From CBDAQD01 sp965275905 (GTDB taxonomy: Bacteria; Pseudomonadota; Alphaproteobacteria; Rhizobiales; JAJFHC01), in assembly GCA_965275905.1 (NCBI GenBank), contig CBDHYJ010000081.1:1-64000 (forward strand): a stretch of DNA of 64,000 nt, written 5' to 3'. Under the pieces are notes generated by a model. That model saw only the letters and a list, made by a program, of their open reading frames with translations. It did no database searches and was not told the origin of the DNA. A program made the position numbers and the translations under genes. Shown here piece after piece: positions 23,648 through 32,896 of the stretch (within the stretch, counting starts at the first letter, position 1; every line of letters starts with the position of its first letter).

Positions 23648-24868
23648 TCACCCGGCGACCGGCATCTCCCGTGGTGCCCGCCGTGTCAGCAACTCCGCTC
23701 CGTCCTCGGTAATGACGATGTCCTCTTCATGGACGATCTGCCGGCCCGGCGCGAACGCGATACCCGGCTCCAGCGTGATCACCGCTCCGGGCTCAAGCGC
23801 GGTGGTATCCGACGGCATGATCGAGGGCCATTCGGTGAGCTGCATGCCGAGACCGTGGCCCATCCGCCCGACCCCGGCACCGACGTCACCCCCCTCCTCG
23901 AGCACAGCCGCCATGACCCGGTGAAGGTCGGCCATGGTGACCCCCGGCCGCGCCACCTCGAGGCCGGCCTCGGTTGCCCGCCAGACAAGGTCATGCGCGC
24001 GAGCGGCATCGTCCGGCACATGTCCGAAAGCGAAGTTGCGATCAAAGTCGCAGAAGTAGCCGTCGAACACGGTGCCGGTATCGATGATCATGACATCGCC
24101 CGGCTCGAGAATGCGATCCGTCGGCCCCATGATGATGTTGTCGTACCCGCCCGGTCCCGAGCCGCAGATCAGGTAGGGAGAGTTGTCCGCTCCGCGTGCA
24201 AGCAGATCCTGCCTCAGCCGCAAACAGTTCTGCCGTTCGCTCTCGCCCGCCACGAGTTTCTCCGGCAGGGCCTCGAACGCCGCCGAGGTCAGGTCGCAGG
24301 CAAAGCGGATCTTTTCGATCTCGGCCTGCGATTTCACGAACCGGAGTTGATGGACGAGCAGTGCGGCGTCGACGATCCCGATTGCCCCCAGCTCCGTTCC
24401 GAGCGCGCGGAAATCCTCCGCCGGCATGCGGATGAAGCTCTCATGCCCCATGGGCACGCCGACGCGCCCGAACCGCGACGGCAGAGACTTCAGCGTATCG
24501 GCCACGAGAGACACGCCGTCATCCTCAGGCACGGGCGCCGGCCATGTCCGGATGTCCTCGATCCACGTCGCCGCCATGCCGGCACGCCCGATCTCCGGAA
24601 TGACCGCAATCGGCTTCCCGTCGAGCGGCACGATCGTGAACCAGGGCCGTGTCGGGCTTTCCCAGAACTGGGTGTGAAACCCGGTGAAATAACGCACCTC
24701 CGGCTCCGTGCTGAGCAGCAGCGCATCCATGTCCTGCTCCCGCATCATGCGCTGTGCACGTTCGGTCCGCGCCTCGAATTCCGCCACGTCAAAACCGCGC
24801 CGCGGGGGAGCCATCGTCGAAGGGTGCTCGCTCATATCAAAATCCGGAATGTCCATCCCAACTGTCAT
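23648..24868 (-). CDS. M24-family metallopeptidase (Xaa-Pro aminopeptidase-like)
   Basis: A 406-residue creatinase/aminopeptidase-fold protein. The five dinuclear-metal ligands are visible in order: IIDTGTVFDG (Asp), FCDFDRNFA (Asp), MGHGLGMQLTEWP (His), ITLEPGIAF (Glu) and VHEEDIVITE (Glu). The N-terminal half is the creatinase-like domain. Relatives split Xaa-Pro bonds or act on amidino compounds and ectoine; the true substrate is not decidable here. ATGs at 24868, 24856 and 24835 are all usable starts. Convergent with iclR, 28 bases apart. Confidence 0.88.
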   Translation of the reverse strand: MTVGMDIPDFDMSEHPSTMAPPRRGFDVAEFEARTERAQRMMREQDMDALLLSTEPEVRYFTGFHTQFWESPTRPWFTIVPLDGKPIAVIPEIGRAGMAATWIEDIRTWPAPVPEDDGVSLVADTLKSLPSRFGRVGVPMGHESFIRMPAEDFRALGTELGAIGIVDAALLVHQLRFVKSQAEIEKIRFACDLTSAAFEALPEKLVAGESERQNCLRLRQDLLARGADNSPYLICGSGPGGYDNIIMGPTDRILEPGDVMIIDTGTVFDGYFCDFDRNFAFGHVPDDAARAHDLVWRATEAGLEVARPGVTMADLHRVMAAVLEEGGDVGAGVGRMGHGLGMQLTEWPSIMPSDTTALEPGAVITLEPGIAFAPGRQIVHEEDIVITEDGAELLTRRAPREMPVAG

Positions 24869-25031
24869 TGCGCGTCTTGCGGCCAGACCATCCCTGCATC
24901 GCAGTCTTTGGGGCCTGCCGCAAGCTCAAACGCGGCGAGCGTGCGCGCCCGGCCAGACGCCTGCATACAGACGCAAATGCCGCTATACTTCGTTTGACCA
25001 GTTCATTTCTTGCGAACGCGACGGGGGCGTC

Positions 25032-27443
25032 ATGAGCAAGTCTGCGGACAATCAAAAGTACTGGGATGCCGACGCGGTCGACGATCTTCTGGATAGGGAA
25101 AAAGACCTTATCGAGAAGGCACGCGGCCGCCCGCCCACCCATGCCGTCGCTCTTTCCGGCGGCGGAATCCGGTCCGCCACCTTCAGCCTTGGCGCGCTCC
25201 AGGCGCTGGCACGCTTCGGCATTCTCGACCGCATGGACTACATCTCGACCGTATCGGGCGGCGGCTATCTCGGCGGGTCGCTGCAGTGGTGGTGGAACGG
25301 CCCGAACGAGGCGGAACGGGATTTCGACGCCTCAAGCGCGGGCTTTCCGTATGGCACGACCGACCCCCAGGTCGAGGCAACCGCATCCTCAAACGGACAC
25401 GCATCGGACGATCAGAACAAGATCCTCGGCTATCTGCGCTCGCACGGCAATTACCTGACGCCGGGGCGCGGGATCGGAATCTGGTCCGGCGTCGGCATTC
25501 TCACCCGCGCCATCGTTCTGAATCTGATCCTGTGGCTGACGCTCGCGACCTTTCTGTTCTGGTTGCTGATCGGACTGAGCGACATGATCCACGACTGGCT
25601 CGGCACCGACAGCCTCCTTGGCAGAATGGTCGACGCGCTGACATTCGTAATGCCACCGCTGACGGGCGGGAAGCCGGCCGAGGTCCCTTTCATTTTCGCG
25701 ATCCTGCTCTGCGTGGCCGGGCTTATCGCGATCCTGTTTCTGCTGTTTTCGATCGCGTATTCCCTGTCGACCTTTATCGGCCGTACGGCGGAACGTGTCC
25801 TGCACCGGCGCGAACCGGCCGACGCACTGGAGAAACTCCACAGCCTGACCGCGAAATCGTCGAGCAAGTACGGCTGGCGGCGCATCTACGAGACCATTTA
25901 CCAAAGCACTCACCCGGTGTTCTACGGGCTGCTGGCGATCGGGCTGATCCCGGTTCTCCACACCTATGCGATTGCTGAAAAACCGGGAATCCAGGGTCTG
26001 ATCATGACCGGCGCGGGGGTCGCCTCGGGCCTTTGGGGCTACTTCGGGTCAATGCGCAAGTTCGCGCCGTCGCTTGCGACCAGAATAGGCCTGCCCGTCG
26101 GTTCTCTTCTGTTCCTTTACGGCGCTGCCATCCTGGCTTACCAGATGGCGCGCTTCGTCCTGGAACCTGGAACCGACATCGCCGCGCTCGAAGGCCGCGA
26201 GGTGCTCGTCGAGACGGTTTTCATCGGCCTCGTCATCCTCGCCTTCGCGCTGATGCTCATCGTCAACATCAATTACATCTCGCCCCATCGCTTCTACCGC
26301 GACCGCATCATGGAGGCTTTCATGCCGGCCTGGTCGACAGTCGCGACCAACTCCACCGGCTGGTCGCCGCTCGCTGACCGATTCCGGATGAGCCGGGCCT
26401 GGCCGCTGGAGCCCGGCAAGGCAACCACCCCTTTCCCGATCATCAACACAAACGTGGTTCTCGTGAACGAGCAGCCGCGCAAGCACCACGACGATGTCGC
26501 GCGCAACGAACGCCATCGCAGGTTCCGCATGCGCGGCGGCGACAACTTCGTGCTCACGCCGTTCACCTGTGGCAGCCTTGCGACCGGCTGGCGCGAGTCG
26601 GAGGCGTTCATGGGCGACAACGTCACGGTCGCCAGCGCTGTCGCGATTTCCGGAGCCGCCGCCAATCCGAATGCGGCCTATCTGGGATCGGGCCATACCC
26701 GCAACCGCTTCGTCTCCGTCGTCATGCGGCTGTTCAATCTGCGTCTCGGCTACTGGGTCGCCAACCCGCGGTTCGACAAGGGCGAGCCCTGCAGGGCAAA
26801 CCACTTCCGGCCCGGACTCTGGTACTCGATCACGAGCCGCGGCCACAAATCGAAACGGCCAATCGTGGAGCTGACCGACGGCGGCCACTTCGACAACCTC
26901 GGCGTCTACGAACTGGTCCGCCGGCGCGCAAAACTGATCATCGTGTGCGACGGCGAAGCCGACAAGGAGACATCCTATTCGGCCTTCGTTTCCCTGGTGC
27001 GGCGCATTGAACAGGACTTCTCCGCCCGCATCGAGTTCGAGGAAGGCCGCGGGCCCGAACTGCTGGTGGAAGATATCCCCATGCTTTACCCGTCGGGTGC
27101 AAAGCGGGCCGCACGCGGCTTCTTCGTCGCACGTGTCCGCTATGCCGACCGCGCGGAGCCCGGGGTCATCATCTACCTCAAGGCCACCATGATCGATGAG
27201 GTCAGTCTCAAGACCAAGGGATACAAGGGCGCGCATCCGGACTTCCCGGACGAGACCACCGCGGACCAGTTCTTCGATGACGAACAGTTCGAGGCCTACC
27301 GCGAACTCGGCTACGCCATCGCCATGTCGGCGGTAAACGACCTGAACCTGAGCACGGCTTCGCTCGAGGACCCTGCCGGGTTGCTGGACAGCGCCTGGCA
27401 GGATGAGGAACTGGTGAAGGCCTATATCGGCGACGACGCCTGA
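25032..27443 (+). CDS. patatin-like phospholipase with membrane-spanning insertion
   Basis: An 803-residue protein. The N-terminal patatin block has the oxyanion motif SGGGIRSA at 42-49 and the nucleophile Ser75 in STVSGGGYLGG. A segment of roughly residues 155-420 then holds several hydrophobic helices (LNLILWLTLATFLFWLLIGL, IFAILLCVAGLIAILFLLF, GLIMTGAGVASGLWGYFG, VFIGLVILAFALMLIVNI). The patatin fold resumes and the dyad Asp616 follows in LTDGGHFDNLGVYE. It is predicted to be an inner-membrane lipid acyl hydrolase. ATG 25032 was chosen because homologous sequence starts there; the frame is open upstream across the divergent M24 start. Confidence 0.85.
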   Translation: MSKSADNQKYWDADAVDDLLDREKDLIEKARGRPPTHAVALSGGGIRSATFSLGALQALARFGILDRMDYISTVSGGGYLGGSLQWWWNGPNEAERDFDASSAGFPYGTTDPQVEATASSNGHASDDQNKILGYLRSHGNYLTPGRGIGIWSGVGILTRAIVLNLILWLTLATFLFWLLIGLSDMIHDWLGTDSLLGRMVDALTFVMPPLTGGKPAEVPFIFAILLCVAGLIAILFLLFSIAYSLSTFIGRTAERVLHRREPADALEKLHSLTAKSSSKYGWRRIYETIYQSTHPVFYGLLAIGLIPVLHTYAIAEKPGIQGLIMTGAGVASGLWGYFGSMRKFAPSLATRIGLPVGSLLFLYGAAILAYQMARFVLEPGTDIAALEGREVLVETVFIGLVILAFALMLIVNINYISPHRFYRDRIMEAFMPAWSTVATNSTGWSPLADRFRMSRAWPLEPGKATTPFPIINTNVVLVNEQPRKHHDDVARNERHRRFRMRGGDNFVLTPFTCGSLATGWRESEAFMGDNVTVASAVAISGAAANPNAAYLGSGHTRNRFVSVVMRLFNLRLGYWVANPRFDKGEPCRANHFRPGLWYSITSRGHKSKRPIVELTDGGHFDNLGVYELVRRRAKLIIVCDGEADKETSYSAFVSLVRRIEQDFSARIEFEEGRGPELLVEDIPMLYPSGAKRAARGFFVARVRYADRAEPGVIIYLKATMIDEVSLKTKGYKGAHPDFPDETTADQFFDDEQFEAYRELGYAIAMSAVNDLNLSTASLEDPAGLLDSAWQDEELVKAYIGDDA

Positions 27444-27466
27444 CGTTCCCGGGACGAAACGCACGA

Positions 27467-27493
27467 CGGCGCCCCGGGTGCTCCGGGACGCCG
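27467..27493. terminator. bidirectional hairpin between convergent genes
   Basis: CGGCG (27467-27471) pairs with CGCCG (27489-27493), one C/A mismatch follows, then CCCGG (27473-27477) pairs with CCGGG (27483-27487) across a five-base loop. It fills the 75-base gap between the patatin stop and the convergent ccr stop. No strong T run on either side, so terminator function is probable, not certain. Confidence 0.6.
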
Positions 27494-27518
27494 CCGCTTG
27501 ATCAGTCCGGGATCCGGC

Positions 27519-28754
27519 TCAGGCGGAAGCGCCCTGCCCCGGCTCGGTTGCGTTCACCAGGCACGCCATGTTGCCATACGGGTGCTTGTTCTCGTGCATG
27601 AGCTGGTGTGCGTGGCCGATCTCGTCGAACGAATAGGTGCCGGACAGGCACGGATCGATCTTCTTGTCGATGACGAGCTGGTTCACGGCGGCTGCCTGCT
27701 CGTCGTTTGACAGGTGGCTGCCCTGGAACCGCTTCTGCATCATCCAGTGGTAACGCAGATCCATGGTGATGTTGTAGCCGGTGGTGCCGGCACAGATCAC
27801 GATCATGCCGCCGGTGTCGCACACAAAGCCGGATGTCGGCAGCGTCGATTCACCGGGATGCTCGAATACGATCTTCGGGTTCTGACGGGTTCCGAGAGCG
27901 TCCCAGATCGCCTTGCCGAAGCCGCGCGCACCCTTCATCCATTCGCCCCACTCCGGCGATGTCGTATCGGGCATCTTGCCCCAGTGATCGAAGTCCTTGC
28001 GGTTGATAACGCCGACCGCGCCATTGTCGAGGCAGAACTGACGCTTGTCCTCTTCCGAGATCACCGCAATCGGCTTGCCGCCCTGCGCGGCCGTAATCTG
28101 CAGCGCCATCGCGCCGAGACCGCCGGCAGCACCCCAGACCAGGACCGCATCGCCCTCCTCGACGACATGCGGCGCCCAGCCCATGAGCATGCGGTACGCG
28201 GTCGAAGCACACAGCAGATAGCAGCCGGCCTGTTCCCAGGTCAGATGCTTGGGCTTCGGCTGGATCTGATGCGACTGAGCCTTGGCGAACTGGCAGTAAC
28301 TGCCGTAGTTGGTCTGGTAGCCCCAGATGCGCGTCGTCGGCGCCAGCATCGGGTCCTTGCCCGACAGCACCCACGGGTCGTCCGGCTCCCACCAGCCGGA
28401 ATGCACCACGACCTCGTCACCAACCTTGACGTCGGTCACTTCGCTGCCGACCTTCCAGACGATGCCGGAACAGTCACTGCCGCCAGCGTGAAAATCCTCC
28501 GGTTCGCCCTTCTTCTGGCGATCGGCGATGACATCCACTGGATAGCCGAGTGCCGCCCAGACATTGTTGTAGTTGATACCCGATGCCATGGTGTAGACCA
28601 GCACGTCCTTGGGGCCGATCTCAGGCACCGGGATGACCTCCCGCTGCCAGGCATCCTTTGGTTCTCCGAACCGGTCCTGCCGGACCAGGAACGCATGCAT
28701 GTTCTCGGGCACTTCCCCGAGCGGCGGACGCTCGCCGAGCGCGCAAATTTCCAT
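27519..28754 (-). CDS. crotonyl-CoA carboxylase/reductase family protein with Glu-to-Gln change in the CO2 pocket
   Basis: A 411-residue medium-chain reductase with the whole CCR layout: NYNNVWAALG (61-70), IAGSD-like AGGSDCSGIVW (90-100), VLVWGAAGGLGAMALQ for NADPH, VFEHPGESTLPTSGF and KRFQGSHLSN (341-350). By my alignment to the Kitasatospora enzyme the CO2-pocket residues are Asn63, Tyr146, Gln147 and His347; characterised CCRs have Glu (WGYET or WGFET) where this has Gln147 (WGYQTNYG). It may carboxylate crotonyl-CoA to ethylmalonyl-CoA, carboxylate another enoyl-CoA, or act mainly as a plain enoyl-CoA reductase. A single gene divergent from a FadR-like regulator. Confidence 0.85.
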   Translation of the reverse strand: MEICALGERPPLGEVPENMHAFLVRQDRFGEPKDAWQREVIPVPEIGPKDVLVYTMASGINYNNVWAALGYPVDVIADRQKKGEPEDFHAGGSDCSGIVWKVGSEVTDVKVGDEVVVHSGWWEPDDPWVLSGKDPMLAPTTRIWGYQTNYGSYCQFAKAQSHQIQPKPKHLTWEQAGCYLLCASTAYRMLMGWAPHVVEEGDAVLVWGAAGGLGAMALQITAAQGGKPIAVISEEDKRQFCLDNGAVGVINRKDFDHWGKMPDTTSPEWGEWMKGARGFGKAIWDALGTRQNPKIVFEHPGESTLPTSGFVCDTGGMIVICAGTTGYNITMDLRYHWMMQKRFQGSHLSNDEQAAAVNQLVIDKKIDPCLSGTYSFDEIGHAHQLMHENKHPYGNMACLVNATEPGQGASA

Positions 28755-28845
28755 TGAACTTCCCTTCCCTGCTTCAGGTGGACTCTTCGGTGGCGGAACA
28801 AGAGCTCGCCATCAAACTGTCGGGTGCCATCCAATTCAAATTTGT

Positions 28846-28864
28846 ATATTTGTCAAGCAAATAT
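28846..28864. promoter_or_regulatory. candidate FadR/GntR operator between ccr-like gene and its regulator
   Basis: ATATTTGtcaagCAAATAT is a perfect 7+7 inverted repeat in the AT-rich part of the 146-base gap between the divergent ccr-like and gntR genes, 37 bases before the regulator ATG. GntR/FCD regulators bind short palindromes exactly in such places, so control of both genes is likely. Confidence 0.5.
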
Positions 28865-28900
28865 TATAATACATCGATTCAAACGGAGATTTGCTGACAG

Positions 28901-29641
28901 ATGGCGATCAAATACGAACCGGTCATGACCCAGAGCGCTGCCAAGCAGATCGCTGATCGAATCCGGGAATCGATCCTGGATGGCAGGCTTAAAGCGGATG
29001 ACCGTCTGCCGACGGAACACGAGCTGGCTGACCAGTTCGACGTATCCCGCCCGACCATCCGGGAGGCGCTCAAGCGTCTGGGCGCCCAGAATCTTGTGCG
29101 TTCCAGACGCGGTCCCACCGGCGGAACCTTCGTCAACCGGCCAAGCCAGGAAGACATGCGGTCGAACCTGACGACGGCTGCGACACTGCTTGTAACGCTG
29201 GGCGAGTTCGACTTGTCGGATATTGCCGAGGCCCGGCGTGAACTGGAGATCCTGTGCGGCCGCCTTGCCGCGGAACGGCGCGACGAGACCTGCGTTGACG
29301 CCATGGAAACGGAACTCGAGCGCCAAAAGGATCCATCCCTCACCGATGAGGAGTTCTGCGCGTCAGACGTTGCCTTTCATCGCGCGCTCGTGGATGGCTG
29401 CGGCAATCCGGTGTTGCAGTTTGTCATGTTTTCAGTGATCGAAGCTCTGCAGCCGATTGAAAACATGATCATTTTCCGGTTTCGCGAGCGCCAGGCCATT
29501 ATCGACCAGCACGCGGCCATTCTTGACGCCGTTCGGTCTGGCGACGTCGCGCGCACCGAACGCGAACTTGACCGGCAGATGACCTATATCGGCGAGAAGT
29601 TCGCTCAGGCGCAGGCCTGGCAGCGCGAGAAACAGGCCTGA
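28901..29641 (+). CDS. FadR/GntR-family (FCD domain) transcriptional regulator
   Basis: A 246-residue regulator: GntR winged HTH at about 10-85 (LPTEHELADQFDVSRPTIRE, ALKRLGAQNLVRSRRGPTGG) followed by the all-helical FCD effector domain, with the metal-binding Asp/His pattern in ASDVAFHRALVDGCGNP and later QHAAILDAVRSGD. Divergent from the CCR-family gene, which it most likely regulates in response to an organic acid or acyl-CoA. Confidence 0.92.
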   Translation: MAIKYEPVMTQSAAKQIADRIRESILDGRLKADDRLPTEHELADQFDVSRPTIREALKRLGAQNLVRSRRGPTGGTFVNRPSQEDMRSNLTTAATLLVTLGEFDLSDIAEARRELEILCGRLAAERRDETCVDAMETELERQKDPSLTDEEFCASDVAFHRALVDGCGNPVLQFVMFSVIEALQPIENMIIFRFRERQAIIDQHAAILDAVRSGDVARTERELDRQMTYIGEKFAQAQAWQREKQA

Positions 29642-29731
29642 AGCGATAAATTGAAGGCCCTTTCGCGGCTCCGGCCGTAGACACCTCACGGTCCGCAATG
29701 GTTCAATGCCATCCTGGCTGGTAGAGGCGGG

Positions 29732-30904
29732 ATGGCCACCATGATCAAGTGTTCCAGTTTCCTTGCGGCCCTGACACTTGCGATCGGCATGATGAGTGTC
29801 GACGCATTTGCAGGTTACGGCGGACCGAAGTTCAGGACGGGGAATTGGACCGGACAGGCGCGTTTCGCAGATAGCGGTCGCTTCCAGTTTTGCACCATTC
29901 ACGCACGGTATAACCGCGGCAATCTCCTGTTTTTCAACCTGAACCGCAGGCTCGGCGCATCGATCGGCCTGGTCAATCCGAGATGGCGCCTGACCAAGGG
30001 ACGCCGTATCCCGATCAGTATCTTCGTCGACGGCCGCCTGGCAACGGACTCGACGGCAAAGGTCATTGCCCGCAACCACGTTGTTGTGACATTTCCAACC
30101 AGCCGCCGAATGTTCTCCATGCTGCGCCGTGGCCGTTCCATGTCGATCGCAACCGATGCCGGCCGGATGCGGTTCAGCCTGCGCGGCACGTCCCGGGCAC
30201 TGGTAAGCCTTGTTCGCTGTGTTCAGGATGAGATCAGAATTGCCAAGAACCGGTCGTCGGATTCAGTGTTCGCGGAAGAATCCAATCCGTTCGCCGAGGC
30301 CGAATCCGAAACGGCCAGGCGAGCACCGCCGCGCAGAGAAACGGCTCCAGACTCGGGCTTTGGCGACAATGCTGCAGTACCGTCGCCCAATCGGCCACGC
30401 TCGAGAGCGGCTCCCAGATACCCGCGCCTCGCAGCCGCAGATGCCGAAGCGTTTGCGACGCGCATGCTCGATCGATCCAATATCACGAGGTACCGGATCA
30501 TTCCGAAGCAAAAGCATCCGCTCAAAGGTTTTGCCGTCATGTGGCGGACACGCGGAGGGATCATCGGCGGCCTCAACGCATATCGGAACGTCGGACAGAA
30601 GGCCGTAAACAAGGAAACGGCCTATCGGATCGCGACCGACACCATCACCTGCGACGGAAAATTTGCGTCCGGGGTCAAGGTCAACAGAACCTCGGCCAGG
30701 CAGGCGATGAAGCGTGTCTTTACGGCGTGTCAGGGCAGCAAGTTCTCCTTCGAGATTCACTACACATTCAAGTGGACGAATGATGGAAACCTCGTCGAGG
30801 TCATGAACGCGCAGATTACCAGGCCGAACAGCACCCGCCCGACCGACCGGCTTCAGAACGTCGACGACCGAATCCACGACGCTCTTTTTGCTGAGGCAAC
30901 CTGA
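29732..30904 (+). CDS. secreted protein of unknown function
   Basis: I do not recognise this 390-residue protein. It has an N-terminal signal peptide (MIKCSSFLAALTLAIGMMSV from the fourth residue; ATG 29741 is an alternative start with better ribosome-site spacing). A beta-rich first half (GNWTGQARFADSGRFQFCTI, GRRIPISIFVDG, SMSIATDAGRMRF) has two cysteines far apart. A low-complexity, Ser/Pro/Arg-rich linker at about 175-230 precedes a C-terminal domain with two cysteines (TITCDGKF, FTACQGSKF) and FEIHYTFKW. Likely periplasmic and two-domain; no partner genes. Confidence 0.7.
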   Translation: MATMIKCSSFLAALTLAIGMMSVDAFAGYGGPKFRTGNWTGQARFADSGRFQFCTIHARYNRGNLLFFNLNRRLGASIGLVNPRWRLTKGRRIPISIFVDGRLATDSTAKVIARNHVVVTFPTSRRMFSMLRRGRSMSIATDAGRMRFSLRGTSRALVSLVRCVQDEIRIAKNRSSDSVFAEESNPFAEAESETARRAPPRRETAPDSGFGDNAAVPSPNRPRSRAAPRYPRLAAADAEAFATRMLDRSNITRYRIIPKQKHPLKGFAVMWRTRGGIIGGLNAYRNVGQKAVNKETAYRIATDTITCDGKFASGVKVNRTSARQAMKRVFTACQGSKFSFEIHYTFKWTNDGNLVEVMNAQITRPNSTRPTDRLQNVDDRIHDALFAEAT

Positions 30905-30936
30905 CCCCGCCTGTCTGATCTTTCGAAGGGAGAGGC

Positions 30937-32865
30937 CTAGTTTCGGTCCTTCAAGACAAAGTTGCGCTCGACGTACGCCACAAGTTCGTCAATGCAGTCG
31001 TCGACGGATTTGCGCGACGTGTCCACCACGAGTTCGGCCTCCTCCGGCGGCTCGTACGGCGCCGATACGCCGGTGAATTCCGCGATCTCACCTGCCCTAG
31101 CCTTTTTATAGAGACCCTTGGGATCGCGTTCCTCGCATGTCTCCAGATCGGCGTGAATGTAAATTTCGTGGTAGCGCTCCCCCGCCGCTTCCCGCGCGCG
31201 CTTGCGGTCAGAGCGGTACGGCGAAATGAAGGCGGTGATCGAAATCATCCCTGCCCCGGCAAACAGCGCCGCGACCTCACCGACACGCCTGATGTTTTCC
31301 GCGCGATCCTCCGGCGAAAACCCGAGATTGGCGTTCAGGCCGTGGCGCACATTGTCACCGTCGAGCACAAATGTCTGGTAGCCGCGGTCATAGAGCCGTT
31401 CTTCCAACGCCACTGCAAGGGTCGACTTGCCCGCGCCGGACAGGCCCGTGAACCACAGCACGCCGCCCTTGTGTCCGTTCTGACGTTCCCTCTTCTCGCT
31501 CGCAACGCCGTGGCTGACGCGCGTGATATTGGTCGCCCTCTGCGTGATGAGATCGCGCTGGTCGGCATATCCCTCCATGGAGATGATGCCGCCGCCGGCG
31601 ATCTCATGACCGTCGACCAGAACGAAGCGTCCCGAATTGGAGAGATCGGAGAACTGGTCAAGTGCCAGCATCTTGCGGGCCCGAAACACGACCTCGGCGA
31701 CCTGGTTTCGCTCCACCTTTTCAGCATCGGCTTCGGAGAGATCGTCCGTGTCGATCACCCGCTCGATGGTTTCCGCGCGCACGGTGGCTTCGCTGGTTCC
31801 AAGTTTCATATTGTATCGCTTGCCAAGCGCCAGCGGTTCCCGGCCCAGCCAGAAGATGCGGCCTTTGAACACCTCCGTCTCTACCGGCGCATCGGTTACG
31901 TGTGATACCATCTCGCCACGCTCGACGAATATCGGCTCGTCCAGCGTTATGCCCACGCTTTCACCGGCTGCGACGCTCCGCTCACCTGTCTCGCCGGCCC
32001 GGCCGGGCCATTCCTCAATACTGGCGACTTTCGCGGTCTTGTTTGATGGCGAAAACATCAATTCGTCGCCAACGGAGATGCGGCCGGACTCGATGCGCCC
32101 GGCGATAATCCTGCGGCTGTCGAATTTGTAGATGTCCTGCACCGGCATGCGCAGCGGCTTGTCGGCATCGGGCGATACGGTTTCGAACGCGTCAAGGGCC
32201 TCCGTCACGATCGGCCCGCGGTACCAGGCCATCGCCTTCGAGCGTGAGGCAATGTTGTCTCCCTCGCGAGCGGAAACCGGAACCACGTGCGTCGGCTCAA
32301 TGCCGAGACTGTCGAGATAGGCGCGGTACTCGCGCTCGATCTCGTCGAAGCGGGACTGATCGTAGCCCACGGCATCCATCTTGTTCACAGCGACCGCGAC
32401 CTGCCGCATCCCCATGAGATGCATGAGGTAACCGTGACGTCGCGACTGTTCGCGGACGCCCTCTTCGGCATCGATGACAAGCAGCGCCGCATCCGCCTGG
32501 GCGGCGCCGGTCACCATGTTCTTGATGAACTCCCTGTGGCCAGGCGCATCAATGATCGTGTAGTCGCGCGTGTCCGTCTTGAACCAGATCTGGCTCACAT
32601 CGATCGTGATGCCCTGATCGCGCTCCGCCTGAAACGCGTCCATAAGAAAGGCCCATTCGAACGGAATGCCCCGCCGTTTGCACATCGCCTGGATGGCTTC
32701 AAATTTGCCCTCGGGCAAACTGCCGGTTTCATGAAACAAACGGCCGACCAGCGTTGACTTGCCGTGGTCCACGTGACCGACGATGACGATGCGCAGCAGG
32801 TCGCGCTCGCTTTCGACAAGTTTCAGTGCCCTATCGGCTTGCGGTTGCTCGTTTTGCAGGCTCAT
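30937..32865 (-). CDS. cysN: bifunctional sulfate adenylyltransferase subunit 1 / adenylylsulfate kinase (CysN-CysC fusion)
   Basis: A 642-residue fusion. The N-terminal GTPase has GHVDHGKST at 30-38, then DAPGHREF and NKMDAVGY. An EF-Tu-like middle section follows, and the C-terminal ~175 residues are APS kinase with FTGLSGAGKSTLA and ISPYRSDRKRAR. With CysD it makes adenylylsulfate from sulfate and ATP using GTP energy and phosphorylates it to PAPS. ATG 32863-32865 (MSLQNEQ) is preferred over a TTG three codons upstream. It follows cysD by 31 bases. Called NodQ in rhizobia. Confidence 0.95.
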   Translation of the reverse strand: MSLQNEQPQADRALKLVESERDLLRIVIVGHVDHGKSTLVGRLFHETGSLPEGKFEAIQAMCKRRGIPFEWAFLMDAFQAERDQGITIDVSQIWFKTDTRDYTIIDAPGHREFIKNMVTGAAQADAALLVIDAEEGVREQSRRHGYLMHLMGMRQVAVAVNKMDAVGYDQSRFDEIEREYRAYLDSLGIEPTHVVPVSAREGDNIASRSKAMAWYRGPIVTEALDAFETVSPDADKPLRMPVQDIYKFDSRRIIAGRIESGRISVGDELMFSPSNKTAKVASIEEWPGRAGETGERSVAAGESVGITLDEPIFVERGEMVSHVTDAPVETEVFKGRIFWLGREPLALGKRYNMKLGTSEATVRAETIERVIDTDDLSEADAEKVERNQVAEVVFRARKMLALDQFSDLSNSGRFVLVDGHEIAGGGIISMEGYADQRDLITQRATNITRVSHGVASEKRERQNGHKGGVLWFTGLSGAGKSTLAVALEERLYDRGYQTFVLDGDNVRHGLNANLGFSPEDRAENIRRVGEVAALFAGAGMISITAFISPYRSDRKRAREAAGERYHEIYIHADLETCEERDPKGLYKKARAGEIAEFTGVSAPYEPPEEAELVVDTSRKSVDDCIDELVAYVERNFVLKDRN

Positions 32866-32896
32866 GACGCCCAATCCTCAGCAAATTGCAGGTGGC

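Noticed and set aside
27714..28757. 347-codon frame antisense to the CCR-family gene.
   Set aside because: No recognisable motif; the minus strand encodes a full-length conserved enzyme.
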